Assembly (NCBI GenBank): GCA_016789005.1
Contig: JAEURA010000150.1
Span: forward strand, 1-35,572
DNA: 35,572 bases
Source of the DNA: Anaerolineae bacterium
GTDB taxonomy: Bacteria > Chloroflexota > Anaerolineae > Aggregatilineales > Phototrophicaceae
Reading direction: 5' to 3'
A program made the translations under genes and the position numbers. This document shows, piece by piece, positions 24,742 to 33,090 of the stretch. Each line of letters begins with the position of its first letter. Positions within the stretch are counted from its first letter, which is position 1. The notes beneath the pieces were generated by a model. It ran no database searches. It saw only the letters and a list, made by a program, of their open reading frames with translations, and was not told where the DNA came from.

Positions 24742-25704
24742 ATGAACGTCGTCATCGTCGGCGGTGGGCTGACCGGGCTGTCCGCCGCTTTTGAACTGGA
24801 ACGCCTCGGCGTCGCCTATACGCTGATCGAGGTCAAAGCCCGGCTCGGCGGGAGCCTCTGCACCCGCCGCGAGTCGGGCTTCGTGCTGGATGGCTCCGCC
24901 TTTCTGCTGGAACGTTACGGCGTCTGGGCATGGCTGGACGATCTCGGCATGGCGGATGCGCTGGTCTCGCTGGGCAACTATCGCGATGGCGATCTGGTCG
25001 CCTTCCGCGCTGGCACGGAGTCGCTGATCGACGCCCTGCGGTCCCGCCTGACCGGCACGATCCTCACGCGCATGGCGGTCAGCAGTCTGGGCGCGCTGAC
25101 CCCGACGCCGAACGCCCCCATCGGCGTCTGCCTGGAAAACGGCGTGCTGATCGAAGCGCGCGGCGTGATCGCCGCCGTCCCGGCGCGCTACGCCGCGCAC
25201 ATGCTCTACACCCTCGCCCCCGAACCCTCTCTCTGGTTGTCTGCCTACCAGTACGACCCTGTCGTCCGCGTCTCGCTCGGTTTTCGGTGGGCGGACCTGG
25301 CGTCTGACCCGATTTCTGCTCTGGTCGCCTCGCCCCCGGCGTGGGTCAAATTTCTGGAGACCCACACCCTCGCGGAGCGCGTCCCGGCGGATCACGTCCT
25401 GGTGCGGGCGGGCATCCGGCTGACCGAGCAGATCGCCGCGCCGGACGACGCCCTGCGCCGCGTCCGCGCGCTGATCGCCGCCGAGCCGGTGGTCGCCTGG
25501 GCGCATTACTGGGCGGAAGCCGACCCGCTGACCCGCCATCTGCCGGAACACGCCGAGGCGATGGACGCCCTCGATGCGGCGCTGCCCCCGAACGTGATCG
25601 CCGTCGGCAGCGACTACCGGGCGCTGCGCCTGGATCAGCAGGTGGAGCAGGGGCGGGCGGCAGCGCGTCGTCTGGTCAGCCGGCTCACCGGGCGTCGTCC
25701 GTGA
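24742..25704 (+). CDS. FAD-dependent oxidoreductase, amine oxidase/protoporphyrinogen-oxidase-like, short
   Basis: A 320-residue flavoprotein. The dinucleotide-binding motif VVIVGGGLTGLSAAFELERLG is at 3-23, and the second FAD element RLGGSLCTR follows at about 34-42. GVIAAVPARYAAHML is the usual NAD_binding_8/amine-oxidase core strand. The C-terminal FAD contact seems reduced to NVIAVGSDYRALRLDQQVEQG. It is about 100 or more residues shorter than typical amine oxidases or HemG-like PPOX, with the substrate domain trimmed, so its substrate is open. No frameshift is seen. The ATG at 24742 is preceded by the double-hairpin repeat, with no clear Shine-Dalgarno. Confidence 0.75.
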   Translation: MNVVIVGGGLTGLSAAFELERLGVAYTLIEVKARLGGSLCTRRESGFVLDGSAFLLERYGVWAWLDDLGMADALVSLGNYRDGDLVAFRAGTESLIDALRSRLTGTILTRMAVSSLGALTPTPNAPIGVCLENGVLIEARGVIAAVPARYAAHMLYTLAPEPSLWLSAYQYDPVVRVSLGFRWADLASDPISALVASPPAWVKFLETHTLAERVPADHVLVRAGIRLTEQIAAPDDALRRVRALIAAEPVVAWAHYWAEADPLTRHLPEHAEAMDALDAALPPNVIAVGSDYRALRLDQQVEQGRAAARRLVSRLTGRRP

Positions 25705-25766
25705 GCGAGATGTAAAAAACCGGGTGTATTCTCGTAACTGTCAACCGATCATCAGGAGCCGCGACC

Positions 25767-27626
25767 GTGACCGACTTCGACTCCAAGCCGTTCAGCTATT
25801 CCCTGCTCTGGGAGCGTATCGAACAGGAAGCGCTGCTGCGCTTCACGCGCGCCATGAGCCGCCGTGACTTCCTGAAGGCGCTGGGCGCAGGCGCGGCGGT
25901 CGGGGCGTTCACCCCGACATTCTCGGCGCACGCATCGACTCGCGCCGCCGTGCCGTCACACCGGCTGCTTCCGCGCCTCCAGCGTGCTGCCCAGGCATTC
26001 GCGCCCAGCCTGCCCAACGGGATCGCTGCCGGCGATGTGACCCAGACCAGCGCCGTGCTGTGGGCGCGCTCCACTATCCCCGGCACAGTCGTCTTCGAGA
26101 TCGCCGAAGATGACGCCTTCAGCGTTGGGCTGCGCACCCTGACCGCCGAAGCGGTCGATCCAACGCTGCCGGTGAAAGTGGATGCTGTCGATCTGGCGGC
26201 AGGCACGCGCTATCACTACCGGGTGACGACGGCGGCGGGCGATTCGCTCGCCGGGCGCTTCTCCACTCCGGCGGAGGTCGGCGCGCGGCGCGGGCTGCGC
26301 TTTGGCGTCAGCGGCGACTGGCGCGGCGAACTACGCCCCTACGTCGCCATCGCCAACGCCCTCGATGCCGATCTCGACTTCTTCGTCCAGCACGGCGATA
26401 CCATCTACGCTGATTTCCCCTCGCTGGACTTTCCTGGCAGCCAGGCGCGCACCGTCGCCGACTACCGCATCAAGCACGGCGAGGTCTACAGCGAGCGCTA
26501 CGGTCTCAATTTCTGGGCGGCGCTGCGCGCTTCGACCGCCGTCTTCGCCACCATCGACGATCACGAGGTCGCCAACGATTTCGCCGGCGGCGCGCCCGCC
26601 CAGAGCGATCCGCGTTTCGCCGGCGACCCCGCCGCGCGCATCAACCAGACGGCGCTCTATCGCAGCGGCTTGCAGGCGTTCCAGGAATACAACCCGATCC
26701 GCGCCGTGACCTACAGCGGGACGAACGACGACCGCATGGAGGATCGCCCGAAGCTCTACCGGGCATCGACCTTCGGCAGCGACGCGGCGGTCTTCGTCCT
26801 GGATACCCGCTCCTTCCGCGACGACAATTTCGACTCCATCAGCCCCATCGACGGACTCAACCCCCTGCGCGCCATCCCCTACCGCCGCCAGTTCTTCGAG
26901 CCGGGGCGCACGCTCGTGGGGCAGACTCAGCTCGACGATCTGAAGCGCGATCTGCTGGCGGCGCAGTCGGCGGGCGTGACCTGGAAATTCATCCTCATCC
27001 CGGAACCGATGCAGAACATGGGCGTCTTCGGCGGCAACGACCGCTGGGAAGGGGCAGCGCTGGAGCGCGCTGACCTGCTGCGCTTCATCGAGGAGCGCTC
27101 CATCCGCAATGTGGTCTTCGTCTCGGCGGACGTGCACACGACGTTCATCAACAACATCACCTATCAGGCGGAGGCGGGCGGCGAAAACATCCCGACCGGG
27201 GCATTCGAGATCAGCACCGGCTCGGTGGCATTCTACCCGCCGACCGGGCAGGCGCTCGTCGAAGGGGCGATGGATTTCGGGCTGCTCGGCGGCGAAGCGG
27301 CGGAAGCCTATCGCGCGGCGGACATTCGCGGCAAGGACGAGGTGCTGGAATCGCTGTTCAACACCTTCGTCCTGACCCTGCAGGGCTACGATACGCTGGG
27401 GCTGGACGCCGAACGGGTCCGCGTGGTCAGCGTCGAAGGAACGAACGTGGTCGGGCACACCTTCGGCTGGACGCGCTTCGAGATCGCGCCGGAGACCGCT
27501 CGGCTGACGATCACCACCTACGGCGTGCCAGCCTACAGCTTCGAGAGGCTCCAGGAGAACCCCGACGCGGTGCTGGCGCTGGAGCCGGCGGTCCGCAGCC
27601 GGCTGGTGATCGACCCGAAGGAGTAG
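25767..27626 (+). CDS. phoD: Alkaline phosphatase D (PhoD) family protein, Tat-exported
   Basis: A 619-residue phosphodiesterase/phosphatase. The twin-arginine motif SRRDFLK (31-37, arginines 32-33) is followed by a hydrophobic stretch ALGAGAAVGAF and an AHA cleavage-like site, so it is exported folded with its metals. An N-terminal beta domain (LPNGIAAGDVTQTSAVLWAR) precedes the PhoD core: HGDTIYADFPS, DDHEVANDF, VLDTRSFRDD, LIPEPMQNMG and SADVHTTF. PhoD enzymes release phosphate from mono- and diesters outside the cell and use Ca/Fe. The start is GTG 25767, with AGGAG eight bases upstream, giving an unusually long pre-signal N-region of 30 residues. No Pho-box or phosphate transporter gene is seen. 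Confidence 0.9.
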   Translation: MTDFDSKPFSYSLLWERIEQEALLRFTRAMSRRDFLKALGAGAAVGAFTPTFSAHASTRAAVPSHRLLPRLQRAAQAFAPSLPNGIAAGDVTQTSAVLWARSTIPGTVVFEIAEDDAFSVGLRTLTAEAVDPTLPVKVDAVDLAAGTRYHYRVTTAAGDSLAGRFSTPAEVGARRGLRFGVSGDWRGELRPYVAIANALDADLDFFVQHGDTIYADFPSLDFPGSQARTVADYRIKHGEVYSERYGLNFWAALRASTAVFATIDDHEVANDFAGGAPAQSDPRFAGDPAARINQTALYRSGLQAFQEYNPIRAVTYSGTNDDRMEDRPKLYRASTFGSDAAVFVLDTRSFRDDNFDSISPIDGLNPLRAIPYRRQFFEPGRTLVGQTQLDDLKRDLLAAQSAGVTWKFILIPEPMQNMGVFGGNDRWEGAALERADLLRFIEERSIRNVVFVSADVHTTFINNITYQAEAGGENIPTGAFEISTGSVAFYPPTGQALVEGAMDFGLLGGEAAEAYRAADIRGKDEVLESLFNTFVLTLQGYDTLGLDAERVRVVSVEGTNVVGHTFGWTRFEIAPETARLTITTYGVPAYSFERLQENPDAVLALEPAVRSRLVIDPKE

Positions 27627-27700
27627 AGGTCGCCCAAAACGGTGTATGATGAGAAACATCGGCATGTGTTGATGTTCGTCGAAGATGCGGAGCGGCTGTG

Positions 27701-28261
27701 ATGGTGCTGCAAAGGCTGAGTCTTGAGGAATTTGAGGCGTTCGCCCATCTGCCGGAGAACGACGAGAAGACCTGGGAAATGCTGGATGGGGAGATCGTCG
27801 AAAAAATGCCGTCCAACCCGTACTGTTCCTACATCGCCGCCCGCATCCTCATTCGCCTGGGCATTTTCCTTCTGGAAAACGACATCGGCTTCGTGACCGG
27901 GGAAAGCGGCGGCTATGAGATCGGCGACGACGTATACGCGCCCGACGTCGCCTACATCAGCCGGGAACGCGCGGGAGAGCTGGCGCGCAGCGGCTTTAAC
28001 CGGGTCGCACCCGACCTCGCTGTCGAGGTCGTCTCGCCGACGGATTCCGAGCGCAGACTGCGCCTGAAGATCTTTCGCTACCTGGCGAGCGGGACGCGCG
28101 TCTGGGTGGTTTATCCGGAAGATCTCACCGTCGAGGTCTACGCGCCCGGTCAACCGGTGCTGATCCTGGGGCGCGACGGCGTGCTGACCGCGCCCGATCT
28201 GCTGCCGGGGTTTGAACTGCCCGTCGCCGACATCTTCCCGGAAGCTCCTTCGGTCGCATGA
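27701..28261 (+). CDS. Uma2 family endonuclease
   Basis: A 186-residue Uma2 protein with LDGEIVEKMPS (28-38), D82 in YAPDVAYI, E109 in PDLAVEVVSPTD and K123; all putative nuclease residues are intact. It shares the DGEIVEKMP phrase with the copy at 34897, so these two form a second subfamily. Start ATG 27701 (a GTG precedes it directly) with GGAG upstream; TATGAT at 27645-27650 may be a -10. Its stop overlaps the ATG of the hydrolase gene (ATGA), so the two are translated together. Confidence 0.86.
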   Translation: MVLQRLSLEEFEAFAHLPENDEKTWEMLDGEIVEKMPSNPYCSYIAARILIRLGIFLLENDIGFVTGESGGYEIGDDVYAPDVAYISRERAGELARSGFNRVAPDLAVEVVSPTDSERRLRLKIFRYLASGTRVWVVYPEDLTVEVYAPGQPVLILGRDGVLTAPDLLPGFELPVADIFPEAPSVA

Positions 28262-29190
28262 CGGCTACTCCTGCCGCCGCGCCGCGCGTGCGCCTGGGCT
28301 ACGTGCTGCGCGCCGTGATCGCTGCTGCTGCTGGGGTGCTGCTCATCCTGCCGCTGGCGCTCGGCGCAGCCTTCATGGTCAGCCTGATCGCCTCGCCGTG
28401 CGACGGCGGTTTCGACCCGACGCGGGTCGATCTGCCCTTCGAAGATGTCAATTTCCCCTCCAGCGAATTCGACCGTCCAACCCCGGCGTACTTCATCCCC
28501 GCCGATCCAGCCGCCGCGCCGGCGAATGGCGCGACGGTGATCATCGCGCCCACCGGGGCGGCGCGGCGCGGTGACCGTATCGGCAGCATCCTCGCCTATC
28601 ACCGCGCCGGCTTGCACGTCCTCAGCTACAACAGCCGCATCTGCGTCGGCGGCGCAGTGAACACCCTGGGCGACCGGGAAGCTGATCAGGTCGGTGATGC
28701 GCTCGCCTATCTGGCGGCGCGGGCGGATGTCGATGCGGCGCGCATCGGAGTACACGGCTTTTCGGCGGGCGGGGCGGCGGCAATTCTGGCGGCGGCGCGC
28801 TTCGACGGCGTGAGGGCGGTGGTCGCCGAGGGCGGCTACGAGGATTTCCCGGCGCAGGTGGACGCCAGCGCGCCGGCGAACCTGGGGGTCCTCAGCCCGC
28901 TGTTTCGCTTCGGCGCGCAGACAGCCTACCGCCTGGGGACAGGAAGCGACTGGTCGCGCCTCAGCCCGATCAGCGTGATCGCCTCGATTGCGCCGCGCCC
29001 GGTGCTGCTGGTCTACGGCACGATGGAGACGGGGCTTGCTGGCGCGCAGCGCATGCGCGCCGTCTCGCACGCCGAGATGCACCTCGTGGAAGGCGCGTCA
29101 CACGGCAACTATCTGGACTTCGGCGCGGAATCCGACGAATATGCCGCCCGCATCACGGCATTCATGCGGGCGGCGCTGTTGAGCGGCTGA
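28258..29190 (+). CDS. Alpha/beta hydrolase with N-terminal membrane anchor
   Basis: A 310-residue hydrolase. Residues 15-46 are a hydrophobic anchor or signal; C48 is not in a good lipobox. The nucleophile elbow is GFSAGG with S169, and the likely catalytic histidine is H282 in EGASHGNYLDF. The acid is probably in GTMETGLAG (E257). The fold resembles dienelactone hydrolase/S9-like esterases acting outside the membrane; the substrate is unknown. It starts inside the stop codon of the Uma2 gene by an ATGA overlap. Downstream are two palindromic elements. Confidence 0.82.
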   Translation: MTATPAAAPRVRLGYVLRAVIAAAAGVLLILPLALGAAFMVSLIASPCDGGFDPTRVDLPFEDVNFPSSEFDRPTPAYFIPADPAAAPANGATVIIAPTGAARRGDRIGSILAYHRAGLHVLSYNSRICVGGAVNTLGDREADQVGDALAYLAARADVDAARIGVHGFSAGGAAAILAAARFDGVRAVVAEGGYEDFPAQVDASAPANLGVLSPLFRFGAQTAYRLGTGSDWSRLSPISVIASIAPRPVLLVYGTMETGLAGAQRMRAVSHAEMHLVEGASHGNYLDFGAESDEYAARITAFMRAALLSG

Positions 29191-29199
29191 GCCTGTTAT

Positions 29200-29345
29200 G
29201 AACTTCTCTCCCCTCAACCCCCCCTCCCCCTTCTCCCACAAAACGGGGAGAAGGGGGAGTCAGGTCCCCTCGCCCCGCGCGCGTGGGAGAGGGGGTGCGA
29301 GCAAGGCTCGCCTTGGGGTGAGGGGAACTCCTGCCGCAGAAGTTC
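29200..29345. repeat. 146-bp nested palindromic element of the CCCTCACCC family
   Basis: The outer ends are GAACTTCT (29200-29207) and AGAAGTTC (29338-29345), a perfect eight-base inverted repeat. Next inward are CCCCTCAACCCC and GGGGTGAGGGG. A strong inner hairpin, CCCCTTCTCCC/GGGAGAAGGGG, lies at 29227-29256, and a second, GAGCAAGGCTC, near 29299-29309. It contains no coding frame of interest. It is a larger relative of the palindrome at 21926-21989. Confidence 0.7.
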
Positions 29346-29351
29346 AAAACA

Positions 29352-29494
29352 GCCTCTAGAGGCTGTTTGATAATTCATCAACGCTCTCGTAGGGGCGGCT
29401 CGCGAGCCGCCCGCGCTGCCTGAAAGATCGTCACGGTTACGGCGGGCGCGTCGCGACGCGCCCCTACCAAGGGCAATTATCAAATACCCTCTAG
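29352..29494. mobile_element. MITE-like element flanked by CTAG
   Basis: The left end is CTAGAGGCTGTTTGATAATT (29356-29375); the right end read inward on the other strand is CTAGAGGGTATTTGATAATT (29494-29475), 18 of 20 bases alike. CTAG at both ends can be read as a 4-bp target duplication. Inside are two hairpins, GTAGGGGCGGCTCGCGAGCC and GCGGGCGCGTCGCGACGCGC. No transposase is encoded. The right CTAG contains the stop codon of the M28 peptidase gene. The left end also sits in the longer palindrome AACAGCCTCTAGAGGCTGTT. Confidence 0.7.
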
Positions 29495-30876
29495 CTGGAG
29501 ATGCCGTACTCTATCGAGAAGGGTCCGATTACCCCGTTGGCGTCCCTGGCGGCAATCGCCACGCCGACAAAGCGCGAAGCCACGAAACCCTCCCAGGTGA
29601 CGGTGTTTTCCACCGTCTCGAACGACGCCGTGTAGCCGATCGCGCCTGGCGCGCGCAGCGCCACGACGTAGCCCGTCGCGTCAGCGGTCCGTTCCCAGAC
29701 CAGCGTGCGCAAGCCGCCCCCGGCATCACGCAGACTGAGGCTGCGGGGGGGACGCGGACCATCTGCCAGCGAGTTGACGACGGCGAGGATGGTCTGTGTG
29801 GCGCGCACATAGTAGGTCGGATCGATGTCTTCCATCGAGTCGCGCGGGGTGTGGTGGCGATCCCCTTCCTCAAGGGCTTCGACGAAGCGCACGGCAGGAT
29901 AGCCGGCATCGCTGAAGGACATGTGATCGCCATACCGCCCGGTGCGGTCGCCCGTCGCCTGCACGGCGATCTCCAACGGCGCGGCGCTGCGATCGGCGAT
30001 CAGCTGAATGCCCCGCGCCATCTGGCGCGACCGCGATTCGTTCGGCTCGACGGAAAACATGCGAATTTCTTTGTCGTTGATCGCGCCGGCGGAGTCGTCG
30101 CTGCTGCCGATGATGTCCATGTTGATCATCGCCATCACGTCGATATTCTGCCCCTGCAGATAATCCTTGACGAAGGCGATGCTCCCCTGACGCTGCACCT
30201 CTTCGGCGGAGAAGGCGACGAACATGATGGTCGCCCGGTGGCGTTTCTGGCTGAGGATGCGGGCGATCTCGATCAGCGCGCCCATGCCGCTGGCGTCGTC
30301 GTTGGCGCCGGGCGCATCGGCGGCGGCGTTCTCGAAATCGAGGTTGATGCTGTCATAGTGCGCGCCCAGCACGACCACCCCGGCGCCCGGTTCGTAGCCC
30401 TGCAGGACGCCGATGATGTTCTGCCCGGTCGATGAAACGCCGGCGAATTCCACCGGGAACTCGTGCGTGAAGACGGAAAACGCCTGCTGAATCGAGATCT
30501 GCCGGATGGCGTTGAATTCCGCCTGCACGTAGCGCGCTGCCGCGCCGATGCCCTCGTTGGGGTTGGTGTACGACGAATTGACGTGGCGGGTCTTCATGCG
30601 CGTCAGCATGTCGATATGCAGAAAGAGCCGGTCCGGCACTACCTGAATGATCAGGTTCGCCAGCGCCACATCCGGCTGCTGCGGCACAGAGGCGATCTGC
30701 GTCGCCGCCGAAGGCAGCTCGTTGGGAGCCAGCGTGGCGTAGCCGATGGTCGGCGGCGGCGTGGAGGTGGCGCGCGGCACGAGGGTCGGCGGCGGCGGCG
30801 AGTCCGACAGGTTACAGGCGATGGCGATCAGCCCCAGCCAGAGCAGCAGGAGCGGGACAGAGCGGCGATGGCGCAT
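29491..30876 (-). CDS. M28-family zinc aminopeptidase, lipoprotein
   Basis: A 461-residue exported peptidase. The signal peptide ends in the lipobox LIAIAC with C21, so it should be lipid-anchored; a Pro/Thr-rich linker follows (25-65). The M28 domain has the full two-zinc site: H173 in GAHYDS, D193 in GANDDASG, E225/E226 in AFSAEEV, D254 in NMDIIG and H341/H342 in DRHHTPRDSME. A C-terminal fibronectin-like beta domain covers about 370-461 and ends EYGISS. The stop TAG is part of the CTAG end of the adjoining MITE-like element, so the end may have been altered. A -10-like TACAAT lies at 30957-30952. Confidence 0.9.
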   Translation of the reverse strand: MRHRRSVPLLLLWLGLIAIACNLSDSPPPPTLVPRATSTPPPTIGYATLAPNELPSAATQIASVPQQPDVALANLIIQVVPDRLFLHIDMLTRMKTRHVNSSYTNPNEGIGAAARYVQAEFNAIRQISIQQAFSVFTHEFPVEFAGVSSTGQNIIGVLQGYEPGAGVVVLGAHYDSINLDFENAAADAPGANDDASGMGALIEIARILSQKRHRATIMFVAFSAEEVQRQGSIAFVKDYLQGQNIDVMAMINMDIIGSSDDSAGAINDKEIRMFSVEPNESRSRQMARGIQLIADRSAAPLEIAVQATGDRTGRYGDHMSFSDAGYPAVRFVEALEEGDRHHTPRDSMEDIDPTYYVRATQTILAVVNSLADGPRPPRSLSLRDAGGGLRTLVWERTADATGYVVALRAPGAIGYTASFETVENTVTWEGFVASRFVGVAIAARDANGVIGPFSIEYGISS

Positions 30877-31102
30877 AGTGATGGTCAGGGTAACGGGATA
30901 ATGGACGAAACCTCAGGGCGCAAGCCGGAAGGGTGGAAAATCACCTCCGCGATTGTAGCACAAGTCGTCGAAACGCCGGGGAACCGCCGCGCAAACGGCG
31001 GACGAGATGCGCAGGTTGGCGGCTTGCGTTAAAATGGGGTCGCAATGGAGTATTCACGATTTCACGTTCAGGTGTAGCCCGATAACGAAGGAGCCGGTTT
31101 CC

Positions 31103-32302
31103 ATGCCCGGATGGACCTCGTTCGACGCCTTTCTTGCCGATGTCTCGCAGGCTCCCGACGATGCGACGCGCCGTGATCTGGTCGATCAGCTGCAAAAAGA
31201 GCGCACCGCTTTTCCCTGGGTCGAGGGCAACGTGGCGACCTTCGTCTATCGCGGCGAAGGGCAGAGCGTCGCGCTCAACCTCGACACCATCCCCAGCGAT
31301 CCACCGTTCATGCCGCTGGAACAGATCAGCGGCACCAACTTCTGGTATCTGCGCTATCCCTTTGAACCCGATGATCTGCTGGACTACCTGCTGGCGGTCG
31401 ATGACCCCGGCACGCCGCTGGCGCATGAGGTGGATGTCGCCGGGCGGGTCGCCGCCCACTGGCGCGCCGACCTGATGAATCCGCTGCGCATGGAAGCCGG
31501 CACCACGGCGGTTTCGGTGCTGCGTATGCCCCACGCCCGCCCCTTCCCAGACTGGAGCGCGATGCGCGGCGTGCCACGCGGCACAGTCACGGAGCACACT
31601 CTGGACAGCGCTAACATCAGCATGACGGACCGCAAGGTCTGGGTCTACACCCCCGCCGGCTATGAAACCTCCGGCGCATCCTACCCAGTGCTGATCCTGC
31701 AGGATGGGCAGTGGGCGGTCGGTCCGCTGCAAGTGCCCGCCATCGCCGACGCGCTGATCAAGCACCGCCGTATGAAGCCCGCCATCCTGATCCTGGTGCA
31801 GAGCGCGACCCAGCCGGCGGAACGCGAGCGCGAGTACGTCCGCGCCGAGCGCTACTACGCCTTTTTGATCTCCGAGCTGCTGCCCTTCATCCAGACTCGC
31901 TACCGCGTCGATATGACTCGCGTCGGCATTGGCGGGGTCGCGGTGGGCGCGGCGGCGGCGGCGGCGGCGGCGCTCAATAACCCGGTCGTCTTCTCGCGCC
32001 TGATGATGATCTCCCCGCCGCTGGGCAAAGGCTCCTACCAGGAAGAACTCCGCGACGTGGTCAAGCGCTTCAACGGCGCGGCGAAGCTGCCGGCGCGCAT
32101 CTTCCAGTCGGTGGGACGCTACGAGGCGCGCGCCCGCTTCATCAAACCGGCGCAGGCGCTCCGCACTATCCTGGAGGGGACGCCCGCCGTCGATTACCGC
32201 TTCGTCGAGACCGGCGCCGGGCACGGCTTGGTCGGGTTCCGGGGCATCATGCCGGAGGCGCTGGCGTGGGTTTTCCCCGGAGACGCCTTTGACGAGTCGT
32301 GA
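31103..32302 (+). CDS. Enterochelin-esterase-like alpha/beta protein lacking the serine nucleophile
   Basis: A 399-residue protein with the layout of Fes/IroD-type esterases: an N-terminal beta-sandwich (about 30-150, with PLEQISGTNFWYLRYPF) and an esterase-D-like domain (about 160-390, with VWVYTPAGYE, YPVLILQDGQ and LISELLPFIQTRYRVD). The nucleophile elbow, normally GxSxGG, reads GVAVG (278-282), so the serine is A280, followed by a run of alanines. H374 in GAGHGLVGFR is kept. It is probably a non-hydrolytic relative or uses another mechanism. Start ATG 31103 with AAGGAG nine bases upstream. Its stop overlaps the GTG of the next gene. Confidence 0.75.
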   Translation: MPGWTSFDAFLADVSQAPDDATRRDLVDQLQKERTAFPWVEGNVATFVYRGEGQSVALNLDTIPSDPPFMPLEQISGTNFWYLRYPFEPDDLLDYLLAVDDPGTPLAHEVDVAGRVAAHWRADLMNPLRMEAGTTAVSVLRMPHARPFPDWSAMRGVPRGTVTEHTLDSANISMTDRKVWVYTPAGYETSGASYPVLILQDGQWAVGPLQVPAIADALIKHRRMKPAILILVQSATQPAEREREYVRAERYYAFLISELLPFIQTRYRVDMTRVGIGGVAVGAAAAAAAALNNPVVFSRLMMISPPLGKGSYQEELRDVVKRFNGAAKLPARIFQSVGRYEARARFIKPAQALRTILEGTPAVDYRFVETGAGHGLVGFRGIMPEALAWVFPGDAFDES

Positions 32303-32937
32303 CTCTGCGCGGCAGCCCGCAGCGCCGATGGCGGCGCGCGCTCTGGATCGCCCTGCTGCCGGCGGCGGCGCTCCTCGTCTGGCTGACCGCCGCCGCGCTG
32401 CCGATCTGGACTCTCCCTCAATCAGACTGGCTGGACCCCGCTGTCCCCGGTCGCTGCGCTGCCGTCGCGGCGCTGCGCGCGCGGACGGCACAGCGTGCCA
32501 GCCCGCCGCCTCTGCCGGAAGGGGAGGGCGCGGCGGCGGCGCAGGCGGCGCTTGACGGCGTCGTCGCAGGGCTGCGCGTTCACCCGTCGGGTCTGGCAGC
32601 ACAGGGCGTCTTTGACGGCGCGGCGCGCCCGGCATGGCTGTTCACCGCCGGGGAAACCCTGCAAGACGGTTCCGCTGCTCCGGCATTCGTCGGCATCATC
32701 TGGATCGACGGCGAAAGCGGCGCGCCGCTTGACGTGATCGTCGGCGTGGAAGACCCCGCCGCCGTCTGCGCTCTCAACCTGCGCCGGGCGGCGCGCGACA
32801 CCCTGTTTTCTCCGCCCTTTCTCCTGTTGTCAGGATATACTGGAATCTGTATAGTCTATCTGGCGGCGCGCTGGCTGCTGCGTCGGGGACGCCGCCCGCG
32901 CTTCGTCGGAAAAGATGCGCTCGAAAGGACGGCTTGA
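32299..32937 (+). CDS. Membrane protein of unknown function
   Basis: A 212-residue protein that I do not recognise. It has one membrane segment at about 15-36 and another at about 175-192; between them is an Ala-rich soluble region with FVGIIWIDGESGAPLDVIVG, which looks like a small beta domain. Two cysteines (C53 and about C155) could pair outside the membrane. The N- and C-termini are Arg-rich and so probably cytosolic. It starts at GTG 32299 inside the stop of the esterase-like gene (GTGA), so the two are coupled. Its stop lies directly at the TnpB element boundary; the true C-terminus may have been changed by insertion. Confidence 0.6.
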   Translation: MTLRGSPQRRWRRALWIALLPAAALLVWLTAAALPIWTLPQSDWLDPAVPGRCAAVAALRARTAQRASPPPLPEGEGAAAAQAALDGVVAGLRVHPSGLAAQGVFDGAARPAWLFTAGETLQDGSAAPAFVGIIWIDGESGAPLDVIVGVEDPAAVCALNLRRAARDTLFSPPFLLLSGYTGICIVYLAARWLLRRGRRPRFVGKDALERTA

Positions 32938-33090
32938 GGTCAACAACCCCCGTCTAAAGGCGGGAGCTTGCAGTTGTGGCGGGGTTGAGACCCAAGACAC
33001 ACACCGCGTATGGCGGGCTGACAGCCGCCCGGCGACCAATATTGACCGCCGCGTTCCAGTCGGCGTGAGAGACAAACCCGCACGACTGGC
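32938..33090 (-). ncRNA. Predicted omega (reRNA) guide scaffold at the tnpB 3' end
   Basis: In this class the guide RNA covers the 3' part of tnpB and the right end, and its guide is the flanking DNA beyond the tip. Here that region carries the CCCGCC/GGCGGG-type hairpin (one mismatch) near the tip. The guide would come from the last codons of the gene at 32299-32937. The boundaries are inferred from the family, not seen. Confidence 0.4.

Noticed and set aside
26331..27665. 444-codon minus-strand open frame
   Set aside because: Antisense of phoD; no recognisable motif.
30941..32635. 564-codon minus-strand open frame
   Set aside because: Covers the esterase-like and membrane-protein genes in antisense; Arg/Ala/Gly-rich, no domain signature.
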